Shown one piece after another: positions 36,394 through 44,640 of a stretch of 64,000 nt of DNA (position 1 is its first letter; each line of letters begins with the position of its first letter). A program made the position numbers and the translations under genes. The notes under the pieces are model-generated. The model ran no database searches. It saw only the letters and a list, made by a program, of their open reading frames with translations, and was not told where the DNA came from. The stretch is from Vibrio fortis. Lineage in GTDB: Bacteria; Pseudomonadota; Gammaproteobacteria; Enterobacterales; Vibrionaceae. The stretch lies in assembly GCF_000695685.1 (NCBI RefSeq), contig NZ_JFFR01000002.1, forward strand, positions 868,001 to 932,000, read 5' to 3'.

Positions 36394-36435
36394 AAAGCTC
36401 TGCGATGTTATCTCATTAACTAAGCAGAGCTTTTT
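36394..36435 (+). terminator. intrinsic terminator of the porin transcript
   Basis: AAAGCTCTGC (36394-36403) pairs with GCAGAGCTTT (36424-36433) across a 20-nt loop, followed by more Ts. It lies 29 bases after the porin stop. Confidence 0.75.
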
Positions 36436-36571
36436 GGGTTATACCCAGCCTATAACCCAACTTAACCTGCTAAGCCTTATTTTTCATGGAATTTGATTCA
36501 ATTGACTTTTTGAATACGTACCTACTTATGATACTCTACACGCCATTAATTCGGCTTAAAATGCATGGTCT

Positions 36572-37597
36572 ATGAACTCTCCAAAACACTCCTCGGTACC
36601 GAAAGCAACCGTAACTTCAAAAGATGTCGCTAAACTGGCTGGCGTTTCTCAATCTACCGTTTCTCGTGTATTTGTGCCGGGCAGTTCGGTATCGGAAAAG
36701 ACCAAACAAAAAGTATTCGAAGCCGCTAAAGCCCTCAACTATCGTCCTAACGCTTTTGCACGAAGCCTGACTACCAATGAATCTAAACTGATTGGGTTGG
36801 TCTTCCCAGATGCAGATTACCCTATCCACATGAAAACCCTGCAACTCATCTCGACAGAACTGCAAAAACAGGGTTACTCAGCAGTACTTATCCCGTGGCA
36901 AGTGGATGCAAATGACAACCACTCGATCCCTAACATCTTCCAATATCGTGTCGATGGTGTGATTGCCGCTTCCGCTACGTTCAACAAATCACTGTATGAA
37001 GAGTGTGAAGAGTTCGATATCCCTATTGTTCAGTATGCTCGTGTGGTTGAAGGCACTAAGAGTAGTCATGTTGTGAGCGACAACTATGCAGCCGGACAGC
37101 TTGCAGCACAGCAGTTTCACAGTAGTGGCGTTACATCTGCGGTTTATCTAACCGGTAATGTTCCAACCTACACCAATGACGAGCGCGAATCAGGTTTTTG
37201 CGCTGAGTTTGAAGATTTAACGGGTAAACAAGCGCGCGTTGTTGAAGCCGATTATGACTACCTTGATGCCTTAGAAACGATCAGAACTCTGTTTTCAGAA
37301 CCTTCTAAACCAGAAGCCATCTTCTGTGCGACGGACAACCTCGCAATGGCGGTTATGGATGTAGCTCGCCTGGAATTCAACCTAAGAATCCCTGAGGATC
37401 TACAGGTGATTGGCTTTGATGATATCCCACAAACACAATGGCTGAATTATCAGCTAAGTACCTTCAAGCAAGATTTCAAACGTCTTGCGCGAGAGTCTGT
37501 GAAGATTGTTGTTAACCAAATCCAAGACCAAGAGACAAGCTTGGTTAAATTGATGGTTCCAGTTAGGTTTATTGAGAGAAAAACGACGCTCAAATAA
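36572..37597 (+). CDS. LacI-family transcriptional regulator
   Basis: A 341-residue repressor. The LacI helix-turn-helix and hinge are TSKDVAKLAGVSQSTVSRVF and SVSEKTKQKVFEAAKALNYR then PNAFARSLTT (residues 15-65), followed by a periplasmic-binding-protein-like ligand domain with LIGLVFPDADYPIHMKTLQL, FQYRVDGVIAASA and CATDNLAMAVMDVARLEF. It follows the porin after a terminator and precedes a convergent sulfatase, and is the obvious candidate to control the row. Confidence 0.93.
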   Translation: MNSPKHSSVPKATVTSKDVAKLAGVSQSTVSRVFVPGSSVSEKTKQKVFEAAKALNYRPNAFARSLTTNESKLIGLVFPDADYPIHMKTLQLISTELQKQGYSAVLIPWQVDANDNHSIPNIFQYRVDGVIAASATFNKSLYEECEEFDIPIVQYARVVEGTKSSHVVSDNYAAGQLAAQQFHSSGVTSAVYLTGNVPTYTNDERESGFCAEFEDLTGKQARVVEADYDYLDALETIRTLFSEPSKPEAIFCATDNLAMAVMDVARLEFNLRIPEDLQVIGFDDIPQTQWLNYQLSTFKQDFKRLARESVKIVVNQIQDQETSLVKLMVPVRFIERKTTLK

Positions 37598-37622
37598 CGA
37601 GACTGAAGGATACATTCCTATA

Positions 37623-37653
37623 AAAAATCCCGCTCATCAAGAGCGGGATTTTT
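37623..37653 (+). terminator. bidirectional intrinsic terminator
   Basis: AAAAATCCCGCTC (37623-37635) pairs perfectly with GAGCGGGATTTTT (37641-37653), loop ATCAA. It separates the convergent LacI and sulfatase genes. Confidence 0.88.
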
Positions 37654-37667
37654 ACATTTGAAAGCGG

Positions 37668-39170
37668 TTAGTTTCCGACACCACCGGTGTTTTGAGGTTG
37701 AGTTTCCGGTGTTTTAGGCGGCCACTCTTTGAAGGTCGCTAGGTGCTGTTGTACCGCTGCCTGAGCAGGACCAAATGCCCACATCTTCTGTCCCATCCAT
37801 TTAAGGTACATACCCGACTCTTCCGCCGCTCGCTCATAAGGGTCGCGTCGTAAGTTAAACAGTAGTGGCGCGTTCAGTTCTTCTTTAGGACCACTCCAAC
37901 CATGGTTTTGAACCACAAAGTGTGCCTTCCAATCCCCGACTCGAACTGCTTGCAGCTTGTCTCTCTCGTAGTAGTAAATCTCTTTACGGTTGGATTCGCC
38001 TTTCTCAGTCAGCATATCGACTTGGTTATAGCCATCGAGGTGCGCTTTAAAGCCATCGTAACCTTTGAGCATTTTCTCTTTCAGATCCGCTGGACCACCA
38101 GCTGCTGCAACAAGCGTTGGTAACCAGTCCATACCATCAAAGATGCCGTTGCCCACACTGCCAGCAGGAATCTTACCTGGCCAGCTCACTAGAGCAGGTG
38201 CACGTACGCCGCCTTCCCACGTTGTGCCTTTCTCTCCGTGATATGGCGTCATACCACCATCTGGCCATGTCATGATTTCAGGGCCGTTGTCCGCAGTGAA
38301 AATGATGATGGTGTTGTCGGCAATACCAAGCTCTTCCATTTTCGCCATCATTTCACCAACATGATCATCAAGATCTTTCATTACCACTTCTTGAAGTCCC
38401 CAACCATTTTGGCCGAGCATAGCTTCGTATTCAGGTGAAAGATGCGTCCAAACGTGACCACGTGATGGACAATACCAAGTGAAGAATGGCTTATCCGCCT
38501 CAACCGCCCTTTCGATGAAGTTGATCGCGTGTTTGTTTACTTCATCATCTAATGTACGCATACGCTCGATGGTCAGCGCACCATCATCCTCAATGGTTTG
38601 ACCGCCTTTGCCGTCCGACTTAGCGTAAATCACGTTACGTGGTGCGAATGCATCCAATGAACCATCTTTTGGCCAATCAGGGTCTTCGGTGTATTCCATC
38701 GCATTCAAGTGATACAACCAACCCCAATACTCATCAAAACCGTGCATAGTCGGTAAAAATTCATCTCGGTCACCTAAGTGATTTTTACCGAACTGGCCCG
38801 TCACATAGCCCATAGTTTTGAGAATTTCTGGCAGCGTTGGTGTGTCCGCATGCAGCCCAACAGGCCCACCCGGCAAGCCCACTGTGTGCATGCCCGTTCG
38901 AACAGGCAGTTGTCCAGTTAGGAAAGCTGAACGCCCCGCTGTACATGAAGGTTGAGCATAATAGTCTGTGAGCAACATGCCCTTCTCGGCAATGCTATCA
39001 ATATTCGGTGTTTCACTGCTCATCACCCCGTTGTGATACGCACTTAGGTTTGAAATCCCAATGTCGTCAGTAAAGATAACAAAGATATTCGGTTGCTCTT
39101 GAGCTGACCATGCTGATAGCGAAAAGCTACTCAACATACTCAGGATAAGAAGGTGGAAAATCCTTTTCAT
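37668..39170 (-). CDS. exported arylsulfatase (Cys-type)
   Basis: A 500-residue periplasmic sulfatase with a signal peptide (LILSMLSSFSLSAWSA). Metal-site aspartates are at NIFVIFTDDIGISN (D35, D36). The formylglycine site is QPSCTAGRSAFLTGQ with C76-T-A-G-R, and there follow YVTGQFGKNHLGDRDEFLPT and IIFTADNGPEIM. The active cysteine must be oxidised by a maturase such as FGE or AtsB, and neither is encoded here. A DUF4345 gene is 9 bases upstream in the same operon, and the LacI gene is convergent. The substrate is a sulfate ester of unknown kind. Confidence 0.92.
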   Translation of the reverse strand: MKRIFHLLILSMLSSFSLSAWSAQEQPNIFVIFTDDIGISNLSAYHNGVMSSETPNIDSIAEKGMLLTDYYAQPSCTAGRSAFLTGQLPVRTGMHTVGLPGGPVGLHADTPTLPEILKTMGYVTGQFGKNHLGDRDEFLPTMHGFDEYWGWLYHLNAMEYTEDPDWPKDGSLDAFAPRNVIYAKSDGKGGQTIEDDGALTIERMRTLDDEVNKHAINFIERAVEADKPFFTWYCPSRGHVWTHLSPEYEAMLGQNGWGLQEVVMKDLDDHVGEMMAKMEELGIADNTIIIFTADNGPEIMTWPDGGMTPYHGEKGTTWEGGVRAPALVSWPGKIPAGSVGNGIFDGMDWLPTLVAAAGGPADLKEKMLKGYDGFKAHLDGYNQVDMLTEKGESNRKEIYYYERDKLQAVRVGDWKAHFVVQNHGWSGPKEELNAPLLFNLRRDPYERAAEESGMYLKWMGQKMWAFGPAQAAVQQHLATFKEWPPKTPETQPQNTGGVGN

Positions 39171-39179
39171 AGAATGTCC

Positions 39180-39569
39180 TCATACTGTTTCAGATTGCTC
39201 GTTATGAACCATTTTTAAACCGACTAAGCCAAAGCCCAGCTCTAAGATCAGATAAACAAAAAGTAGCCAATGCGGCATGCCATCCACCACCAAACTGATG
39301 ATTCGTCCGGCAGCTAAACCCAACATGAAAACCACCAAACTATAGAGCGCTGGCAGTCGATACTTTTTGAACAGGGCGCCAAACACCCAAAACAGAGCGA
39401 GCGCGAGATAAAGCCCCATCACGGCACGGAAGATATGAGTAACGTTGATGGGTGTGGCGTCGATACCAAATAGATAGTCGAGAGAGACAACTGGTGCATA
39501 ACCATAAGACAGTGCAATAGGTGTTAAACCTAAAACCGCAACGAACAAGAAAATACTCTGTGGCTTCAT
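39180..39569 (-). CDS. DUF4345-family membrane protein
   Basis: A 129-residue inner-membrane protein with four hydrophobic segments. The family pattern is clear: HIFRAVMGLYLALALFWVFG and MLGLAAGRIISLVVDGMPHW then LLFVYLILELGFGLVG. The function of the family is unknown. Its stop is 9 bases before the sulfatase start, so the two share an operon. It may help sulfatase maturation or substrate handling, but that is a guess. Confidence 0.82.
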   Translation of the reverse strand: MKPQSIFLFVAVLGLTPIALSYGYAPVVSLDYLFGIDATPINVTHIFRAVMGLYLALALFWVFGALFKKYRLPALYSLVVFMLGLAAGRIISLVVDGMPHWLLFVYLILELGFGLVGLKMVHNEQSETV

Positions 39570-39708
39570 ACCCTTACTCTCAAAGTTTGGCTCTTTAAAG
39601 AAAACATAGTCTACAATCAGGGATATACAAGTTGCATATAAGCAAAGTAAATCAAAGATCTAATCATTCATTAAGGCGCATTTTCACATCGAATATGGGG
39701 ATATCAAT

Positions 39709-40476
39709 ATGGCTAAGTGGCATTACCTAATCGCACCAATGTTAGTTGTCAGTTCAACCGTTACTGCCCAAGAAACAAGCTCAGAAACGAGCACAAAAAA
39801 ATGGCAGCACAGCATTGAGATCTATGCACTGGCTCTTAACATTCGAGGCGATACCTCGATTGCAAACCTCTCAACCGATGTCAATGTCGATCCTTCGTTC
39901 ATCATGGATCATCTCGACATGGGCGCTATGTTGAGACTAGAGGGTATCTACGACAATCAATGGGGCTACTATGTCGATTACAGTTTCATGAAGTTAAGCG
40001 GCAAAGCAGATTCAGTCATTGGGAATTCTGGGTTATTGAAAGGCGAAGTAGACATCAGGCAAGGCGTACTAGAAACCAAGGGCTTCAAGCGCTATCACTA
40101 CGACTTTGGCTCTATTGACTACATGGTGGGTTTTCGATGGTGGGACAACGACATTGATACCAAGCTCTATTCCAGTGGGGGGCTTATCAATAACTCGCGC
40201 TCATTGGATGAGGATTGGATCGATTACCTAATTGGGGTGCGTTGGACGCAAAAACTCGATGCTAGCTGGCAAACTCATGCGAGCCTTGATATCGGTCTAG
40301 GCAGCGATACCGACTTCACATCGGGTCTACTGCTGGGGGCGCGTTATCAAATTAATGACTGGTCCGATTTAAACATCGCCTACAAATCCACTTGGGTCGA
40401 CTATAGCAACCCAGGCACCTTCAGTTACGACACTGCGTCACAAGGTTTCTTAGTTGGATGGGCAGCCTATTTCTAA
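39709..40476 (+). CDS. outer-membrane beta-barrel protein of unknown function
   Basis: A 255-residue protein with a signal peptide (MAKWHYLIAPMLVVSSTVTA-Q) and alternating strands typical of a small outer-membrane barrel (LEGIYDNQWGYYVDYSFMKL, SIDYMVGFRWWDNDIDTKLY, TSGLLLGARYQINDWSDLNI), ending in the terminal aromatic GWAAYF. It is divergent from the DUF4345-sulfatase operon. It may belong to the same uptake function. I recognise no named family. Confidence 0.75.
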   Translation: MAKWHYLIAPMLVVSSTVTAQETSSETSTKKWQHSIEIYALALNIRGDTSIANLSTDVNVDPSFIMDHLDMGAMLRLEGIYDNQWGYYVDYSFMKLSGKADSVIGNSGLLKGEVDIRQGVLETKGFKRYHYDFGSIDYMVGFRWWDNDIDTKLYSSGGLINNSRSLDEDWIDYLIGVRWTQKLDASWQTHASLDIGLGSDTDFTSGLLLGARYQINDWSDLNIAYKSTWVDYSNPGTFSYDTASQGFLVGWAAYF

Positions 40477-40569
40477 GCCTAACTTTACTCTGTTACTGGA
40501 AAAGGCTAGCTTGCTGTTCATCTAGCACACTTAATCTTTATTAAAATGGTGGTCAATTCACACGACATC

Positions 40570-40604
40570 AAGCTCTAGCGAACGTTTAGTTACTAGAGCT
40601 TTTT
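40570..40604 (+). terminator. intrinsic terminator
   Basis: AAGCTCTAG (40570-40578) pairs with CTAGAGCTT (40593-40601) around a 14-nt loop and is followed by Ts. It lies 94 bases after the barrel gene. Confidence 0.65.
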
Positions 40605-40828
40605 ATACAAAAATTGACAATGAAAGCTTCAACAAACCCATTAAAATCAATAGTTAACCATCAAGCATCAAAGCTAAAAAAAACTTGTTTTAGACGTCAA
40701 AACACTAAATCTAGGTATTGATAAATTTAATACTTGTTTAAACGTTCTTAATCTTTTTGAACGGTGTTTTTTATTTTAAAAGTGCCGCTAGAATCCTCTC
40801 CCGAAATTCACACACTTCGGAAGAAAAC

Positions 40829-41395
40829 ATGAAAAAACTACACGTAGCGGCACTGACTTCTTTGATGGCAATGGCAGCCACTTCGGCATTCGCGTCAAAT
40901 GAGATGTATGTATTAGGTGGTGTCGCGATCGACAATAATGACATTGGTGGCGAGTTCACGCTTGGCAGTCAGATTATGCAAAGCAATTGGTACATCGAAT
41001 CGTCACTGCTTCTAATCAACGCCAATGACAAATATGTATATGGCAATAACCCAACAATCACCGTCGAGGAAGATTTAGATTCCTTACTCGTTTCCGTAGC
41101 GCCTATGTATAAATATAACGTCAGCAATAACTTCGCCATTTACGGTAAGTTAGGGGCCTACCATATAAAGTCAGAAGTAAAATCAAAATACGGCGACGGC
41201 ACAAGCACCAAAGGTTCAACGGTTAACTTCGGTGCCACTTACGGGATTGGCGTTGAATACAAATCGCTAACACCTATTTTCGGTCACTCACAATTCTTAG
41301 CTCGTGCAGGATATGATTGGTATGAATTCCGTAGCCAAGACGATTGGCACAACAGAGATTCAACGTTTGGTATCCAGGCCGGTTTTACCTTCTAA
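40829..41395 (+). CDS. OmpX-like small outer-membrane barrel protein
   Basis: A 188-residue protein with signal peptide MKKLHVAALTSLMAMAATSA-FA. The mature part looks like an eight-stranded barrel (GEFTLGSQIMQSNWYIESSL, LLVSVAPMYKYNVSNNFAIY, TVNFGATYGIGVEYKS, FLARAGYDWYEFRS), ending in GIQAGFTF with a C-terminal Phe. The ATG at 40829 begins the signal peptide. Single gene. The 351-bp gap before it holds the terminator above and otherwise nothing I can name. Confidence 0.8.
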   Translation: MKKLHVAALTSLMAMAATSAFASNEMYVLGGVAIDNNDIGGEFTLGSQIMQSNWYIESSLLLINANDKYVYGNNPTITVEEDLDSLLVSVAPMYKYNVSNNFAIYGKLGAYHIKSEVKSKYGDGTSTKGSTVNFGATYGIGVEYKSLTPIFGHSQFLARAGYDWYEFRSQDDWHNRDSTFGIQAGFTF

Positions 41396-41457
41396 AGGAA
41401 GTTCTACGGATAAAACACACATAGGCTAGGGTAACGAAGGCTTAACTGGCTCAAAGC

Positions 41458-41862
41458 TTATTTAACGACACACTCTTGCTTCATAATCTTGAGGCCAATA
41501 TCGAGTGTTTCTGTCCAAGCTTGTTCGACCTGCGCATCATAGTGCGGGTCGAACTTTTTGACCGTATTAAGCAGTGATTGAAACCACTCATTAAGCTCTT
41601 GCTCTGAGATATCCATCCCGAGGTCTTTATGTTGCTTACCCAAGCGCTTTACGGAGTCTCTTACACTTGGTAAACCAGAAGAGTTATAGATCAAGATGAT
41701 CGACGCCTTAAGCATCTTGGTTTGCTGCTCTAACCCAACATTGGCAAATCGCTCCGAAAACCGTGGGTTATGCTCACAAAAATCACTGAGGAAAGCTTCC
41801 AAAAACTCTTGATCGATTCGACAGCGTTCAAAGCTCTCATAAAACCGTTCACTATGTTCCAT
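41458..41862 (-). CDS. single-domain globin
   Basis: A 134-residue haem-binding globin domain protein. Family features: FYESFERCRIDQEFLEAFLS near the start (helices A-B), NPRFSERFANVGLEQQTKML (helices C-E), and the proximal-histidine helix in SVKRLGKQHKDLGMDISEQE. The likely role is oxygen or nitric-oxide binding or sensing. The ATG at 41862 has GGAGAG upstream; the longer frame to 41910 runs almost into the upstream VOC gene. It lies 48 bases after the VOC gene and is probably co-transcribed. Confidence 0.8.
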   Translation of the reverse strand: MEHSERFYESFERCRIDQEFLEAFLSDFCEHNPRFSERFANVGLEQQTKMLKASIILIYNSSGLPSVRDSVKRLGKQHKDLGMDISEQELNEWFQSLLNTVKKFDPHYDAQVEQAWTETLDIGLKIMKQECVVK

Positions 41863-41910
41863 TTTACTCTCCTCAATGCAATCCTCTGCCTCTATTTTCA
41901 TTATATGCAA

Positions 41911-42291
41911 CTATGGCATAAAATGGGTTGCACAGACTTTATTACCATCGGGATCACGCAAATATGCCATATAAAGTCGACGCACACCTGAGTCTCTCAC
42001 ACCTGGAGCGTCTTCAATACTGGTACCGCCGTTTTCCAAACCGATGCGATGCCACTCATCCACTTCTTCTGGAGATTTCGCAACAAACCCTACCGTCATC
42101 CCATTACCGACACTGGCAGGATCACCATTAATTGGCTGGGTTAAACCCAGAACGCCATTGTCAGATAGGTAAATACAGCGACCTTTAGGATCCACTACTC
42201 CTTCGCTTTGGCCTAATGCCGCTAAGGTTGCGTCATAAAATGACTTTGCTCGCGCGATACTTTCTACACCTAAAAATACATGACTAAACAT
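41911..42291 (-). CDS. VOC-family (glyoxalase-fold) protein
   Basis: A 126-residue metalloenzyme of the vicinal-oxygen-chelate superfamily. It starts MFSHVFLGVESIARAKSFYD (metal-ligand His4), has GMTVGFVAKSPEEVDEWHRI in the middle, and ends YMAYLRDPDGNKVCATHFMP. The usual C-terminal glutamate ligand is replaced near NKVCATH, so catalysis is uncertain. It heads a two-gene operon with the globin. Confidence 0.85.
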   Translation of the reverse strand: MFSHVFLGVESIARAKSFYDATLAALGQSEGVVDPKGRCIYLSDNGVLGLTQPINGDPASVGNGMTVGFVAKSPEEVDEWHRIGLENGGTSIEDAPGVRDSGVRRLYMAYLRDPDGNKVCATHFMP

Positions 42292-42501
42292 AAACTAAGC
42301 ATTCCTTCGTTATGGGATTGCTACCAAAATAAGAGGTTACCGAGAGCTTGTCCAGAGTGATTTATGAACACTCATCATGCCCAAACAGTCCAATGATTTT
42401 GTAAACGTAAAGTGGAATAATTTTCAATTCGCTTACGTTCGGTGTTCACAATTGAGGTATGATTCACATTCAGCTCTTACTCAACTCACAAAGACAATCC
42501 T

Positions 42502-43404
42502 ATGCCTTCACTCTCTTTCTCGTTCATCCCCGTCGGGGTTCGCTTTATGTTGCTATCCGCATTAGGTTTCGCGCTGATGTCGGCATGCGTAAAGTACGTG
42601 AGCAACTATGGCATTCCTGTCTTTGAAATTGTCGCCGCTAGGGCCTTGGTGTCTCTTATCATCAGTTATATTGACGTTAAGCGTAAAGGCATCTCAGTTT
42701 GGGGTAACAACAAACCGTTGTTATTCGTTAGAGGAGCAGTCGGAACCGCGGCATTGATGTGTGTTTACTATGCGGTGACGACACTTCCGCTGGCAGAAGC
42801 GACCATCCTTCAGTACGTGCACCCTGTATTTACTGCTCTACTTGGTGTTCTGTTTCTAAAAGAGCGTGTTCAAACCTCAACCATGATCTGTATTGCCTTC
42901 TGCCTTGCAGGTCTATTTGTGATGGTTCAACCCAATATGAACAGCAGCATGACCAATGAACTGCCTCTGTTCAGCATCATGATGGCATTGATTGGCGCAT
43001 TGGGTAGCTCGATTGCCTATGTAATTGTACGAAAGCTCAGCCAAACCGAGGACAGCTCAGTGATCATCCTCTACTTCCCAATGGTGGCACTGCCTTTATC
43101 AATAGCCCTGATTTGGAATGACTTTGTTTGGCCAAGCTTATTCATTACCATCATGTTGGTATTAGTCGGTGTGTTCACTCAGATCGGCCAATATGGCTTA
43201 ACCAAAGCAATGCAAACCCAAGCCGCTGGTAAAGCCTCAGCCTACTCTTACGTACAAATCGTCTTTTCTGCGCTGCTTGGTGTATGGCTATTTAATGAAA
43301 TACCATCGATTTGGACTTACCTAGGTGGTAGCTTGATTGTGACAGGCGCTCTCATCAATGTATTTGGAAAACAACTGCTCAAACCGTTTAAAAGGAGCGC
43401 ATAA
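42502..43404 (+). CDS. EamA/DMT-family transporter
   Basis: A 300-residue inner-membrane protein with ten hydrophobic helices in two EamA repeats. The first repeat has VRGAVGTAALMCVYYAVTTL then PLAEATILQYVHPVFTALLG (conserved xP-x-F motif), and the second has SYVQIVFSALLGVWLFNEIP. RhaT/YdcZ-like exporter of unknown substrate. Single gene ending at a terminator. Confidence 0.88.
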   Translation: MPSLSFSFIPVGVRFMLLSALGFALMSACVKYVSNYGIPVFEIVAARALVSLIISYIDVKRKGISVWGNNKPLLFVRGAVGTAALMCVYYAVTTLPLAEATILQYVHPVFTALLGVLFLKERVQTSTMICIAFCLAGLFVMVQPNMNSSMTNELPLFSIMMALIGALGSSIAYVIVRKLSQTEDSSVIILYFPMVALPLSIALIWNDFVWPSLFITIMLVLVGVFTQIGQYGLTKAMQTQAAGKASAYSYVQIVFSALLGVWLFNEIPSIWTYLGGSLIVTGALINVFGKQLLKPFKRSA

Positions 43405-43432
43405 GCAGTTAGGTCTTATCCCCTTCATGTAC

Positions 43433-43457
43433 AAAGTCGCCCTCGTGGCGGCTTTTT
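43433..43457 (+). terminator. intrinsic terminator
   Basis: AAAGTCGCC-CTCGT-GGCGGCTTTTT, a 9-bp stem with one G-U pair and five Ts, lies 28 bases after the EamA gene. Confidence 0.8.
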
Positions 43458-43671
43458 CTTTATCATTCCTTCTTAATTTAATTGTATTTCAACTGGATAG
43501 AGTGCTACTTGTCGGTCTATAAATAACAAAGCACCGTCGTTTCAGCGTGTTCAAGTTGACCAACGTTCAAACAAGTTTGTGGATTGGCTCAAACACGGTG
43601 TTCGCAATAAACATGTAACATGACATCGTTAATGTTTTTCTTTCCACGCTAAAACCAGTAGCGAGACACCA

Positions 43672-44640
43672 GTGACGTTTAAACACAATTACGACTTCGA
43701 TCCGACCTACGGATACGACCTAGACCAACTCTTACAAGTTGAAGCGAGCATTACACCAGCGGACTTCGCCTATTTTTGGCAACAGAAGTATGAGCGAGCA
43801 CTGCAGGTAACACCCTATGTTAGCTTGCAAGACACAGGGCGTATTGTGAATCACTGGCGTGTATTCGATTGTTACTACAACTCGACCGATGGCGTACGAG
43901 TAGGTGGTTGGCTGTTACTACCCGAGAAAGAGGAGATTCACTGCGCGGTCGTATGGGCACACGGCTACGGAGGGCTCGATGAACCAGATACAACTTGGAA
44001 GCTAAAACACACAGCGATATTAGTCCCATGTGTGCGTGGTATCAGTCGCAGCCATCATCACCCGATCTCAGACGATCCGTACTGGCATGTACTGCACAAC
44101 GTGCAAGACAGAGAACACTACATCTTAGGCGGATGCGTTCAAGACTTGTGGTGTGGGATCTCCGCGGTGCTTACTCTATACCCCAACCTCAAATACAAAA
44201 TTGGCATGATTGGGAACAGCTTAGGGGGCGGCCTTGCTATCTTTGCTACGGCCTTTGATAAGCGCATCAAACGCTGTCACTTCCATGTACCTACTTTTGG
44301 TAATGTATCGCTACGCTTAACTATGCCGACCATTGGCAGTACACAAGCCCTCATCGATTTTGGTAATCAAGCCCTACTTGCTCGTAACCTCCCTTATTTT
44401 GATACCTCATGCGCCGCCAAGTTTATCTCTCAACCTTCTCACTGGGGGCTAGCACTGTTCGACCCATATGTTGCACCTCCTGGGCAATTCAGCGCCTACA
44501 ACGCCTGTAAAGGTCAAAAAGAGCTGTTTGTATTAGAGGCTGGACACTTTATTTACCGAGGTGAAGGCAAACAACGTCGTGAGCTGCGTAAAAGTGTTGA
44601 GTCATTCTTTAAAACCTTGGGGGATTGTGATGAAACGTGA
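43672..44640 (+). CDS. acetyl-xylan-esterase-like alpha/beta hydrolase
   Basis: A 322-residue hydrolase of the AXE1/Cah type, starting at a GTG (43672). Motifs: VGGWLLLPEKEEIHCAVVWA with HGYGGLDEPD (oxyanion/strand region), RGISRSHHHP, the nucleophile elbow GNSLGGGLAIFATAFDKRIK (S in G-N-S-L-G-G, about residue 184), CAAKFISQPSHWGLALFDP (Asp region) and LEAGHFIYRG (His, about 302). The YDF/YGYD N-terminal region is not typical. It overlaps the next hydrolase gene by 11 bases, so the two are co-translated. Substrate unknown. Confidence 0.82.
   Translation: MTFKHNYDFDPTYGYDLDQLLQVEASITPADFAYFWQQKYERALQVTPYVSLQDTGRIVNHWRVFDCYYNSTDGVRVGGWLLLPEKEEIHCAVVWAHGYGGLDEPDTTWKLKHTAILVPCVRGISRSHHHPISDDPYWHVLHNVQDREHYILGGCVQDLWCGISAVLTLYPNLKYKIGMIGNSLGGGLAIFATAFDKRIKRCHFHVPTFGNVSLRLTMPTIGSTQALIDFGNQALLARNLPYFDTSCAAKFISQPSHWGLALFDPYVAPPGQFSAYNACKGQKELFVLEAGHFIYRGEGKQRRELRKSVESFFKTLGDCDET

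Noticed and set aside
36497..36540. sigma-70 promoter of the LacI gene (TTGACT ... TATGAT)
   Set aside because: The spacer would be 19 bases and no better pair is visible; not firm enough to list.
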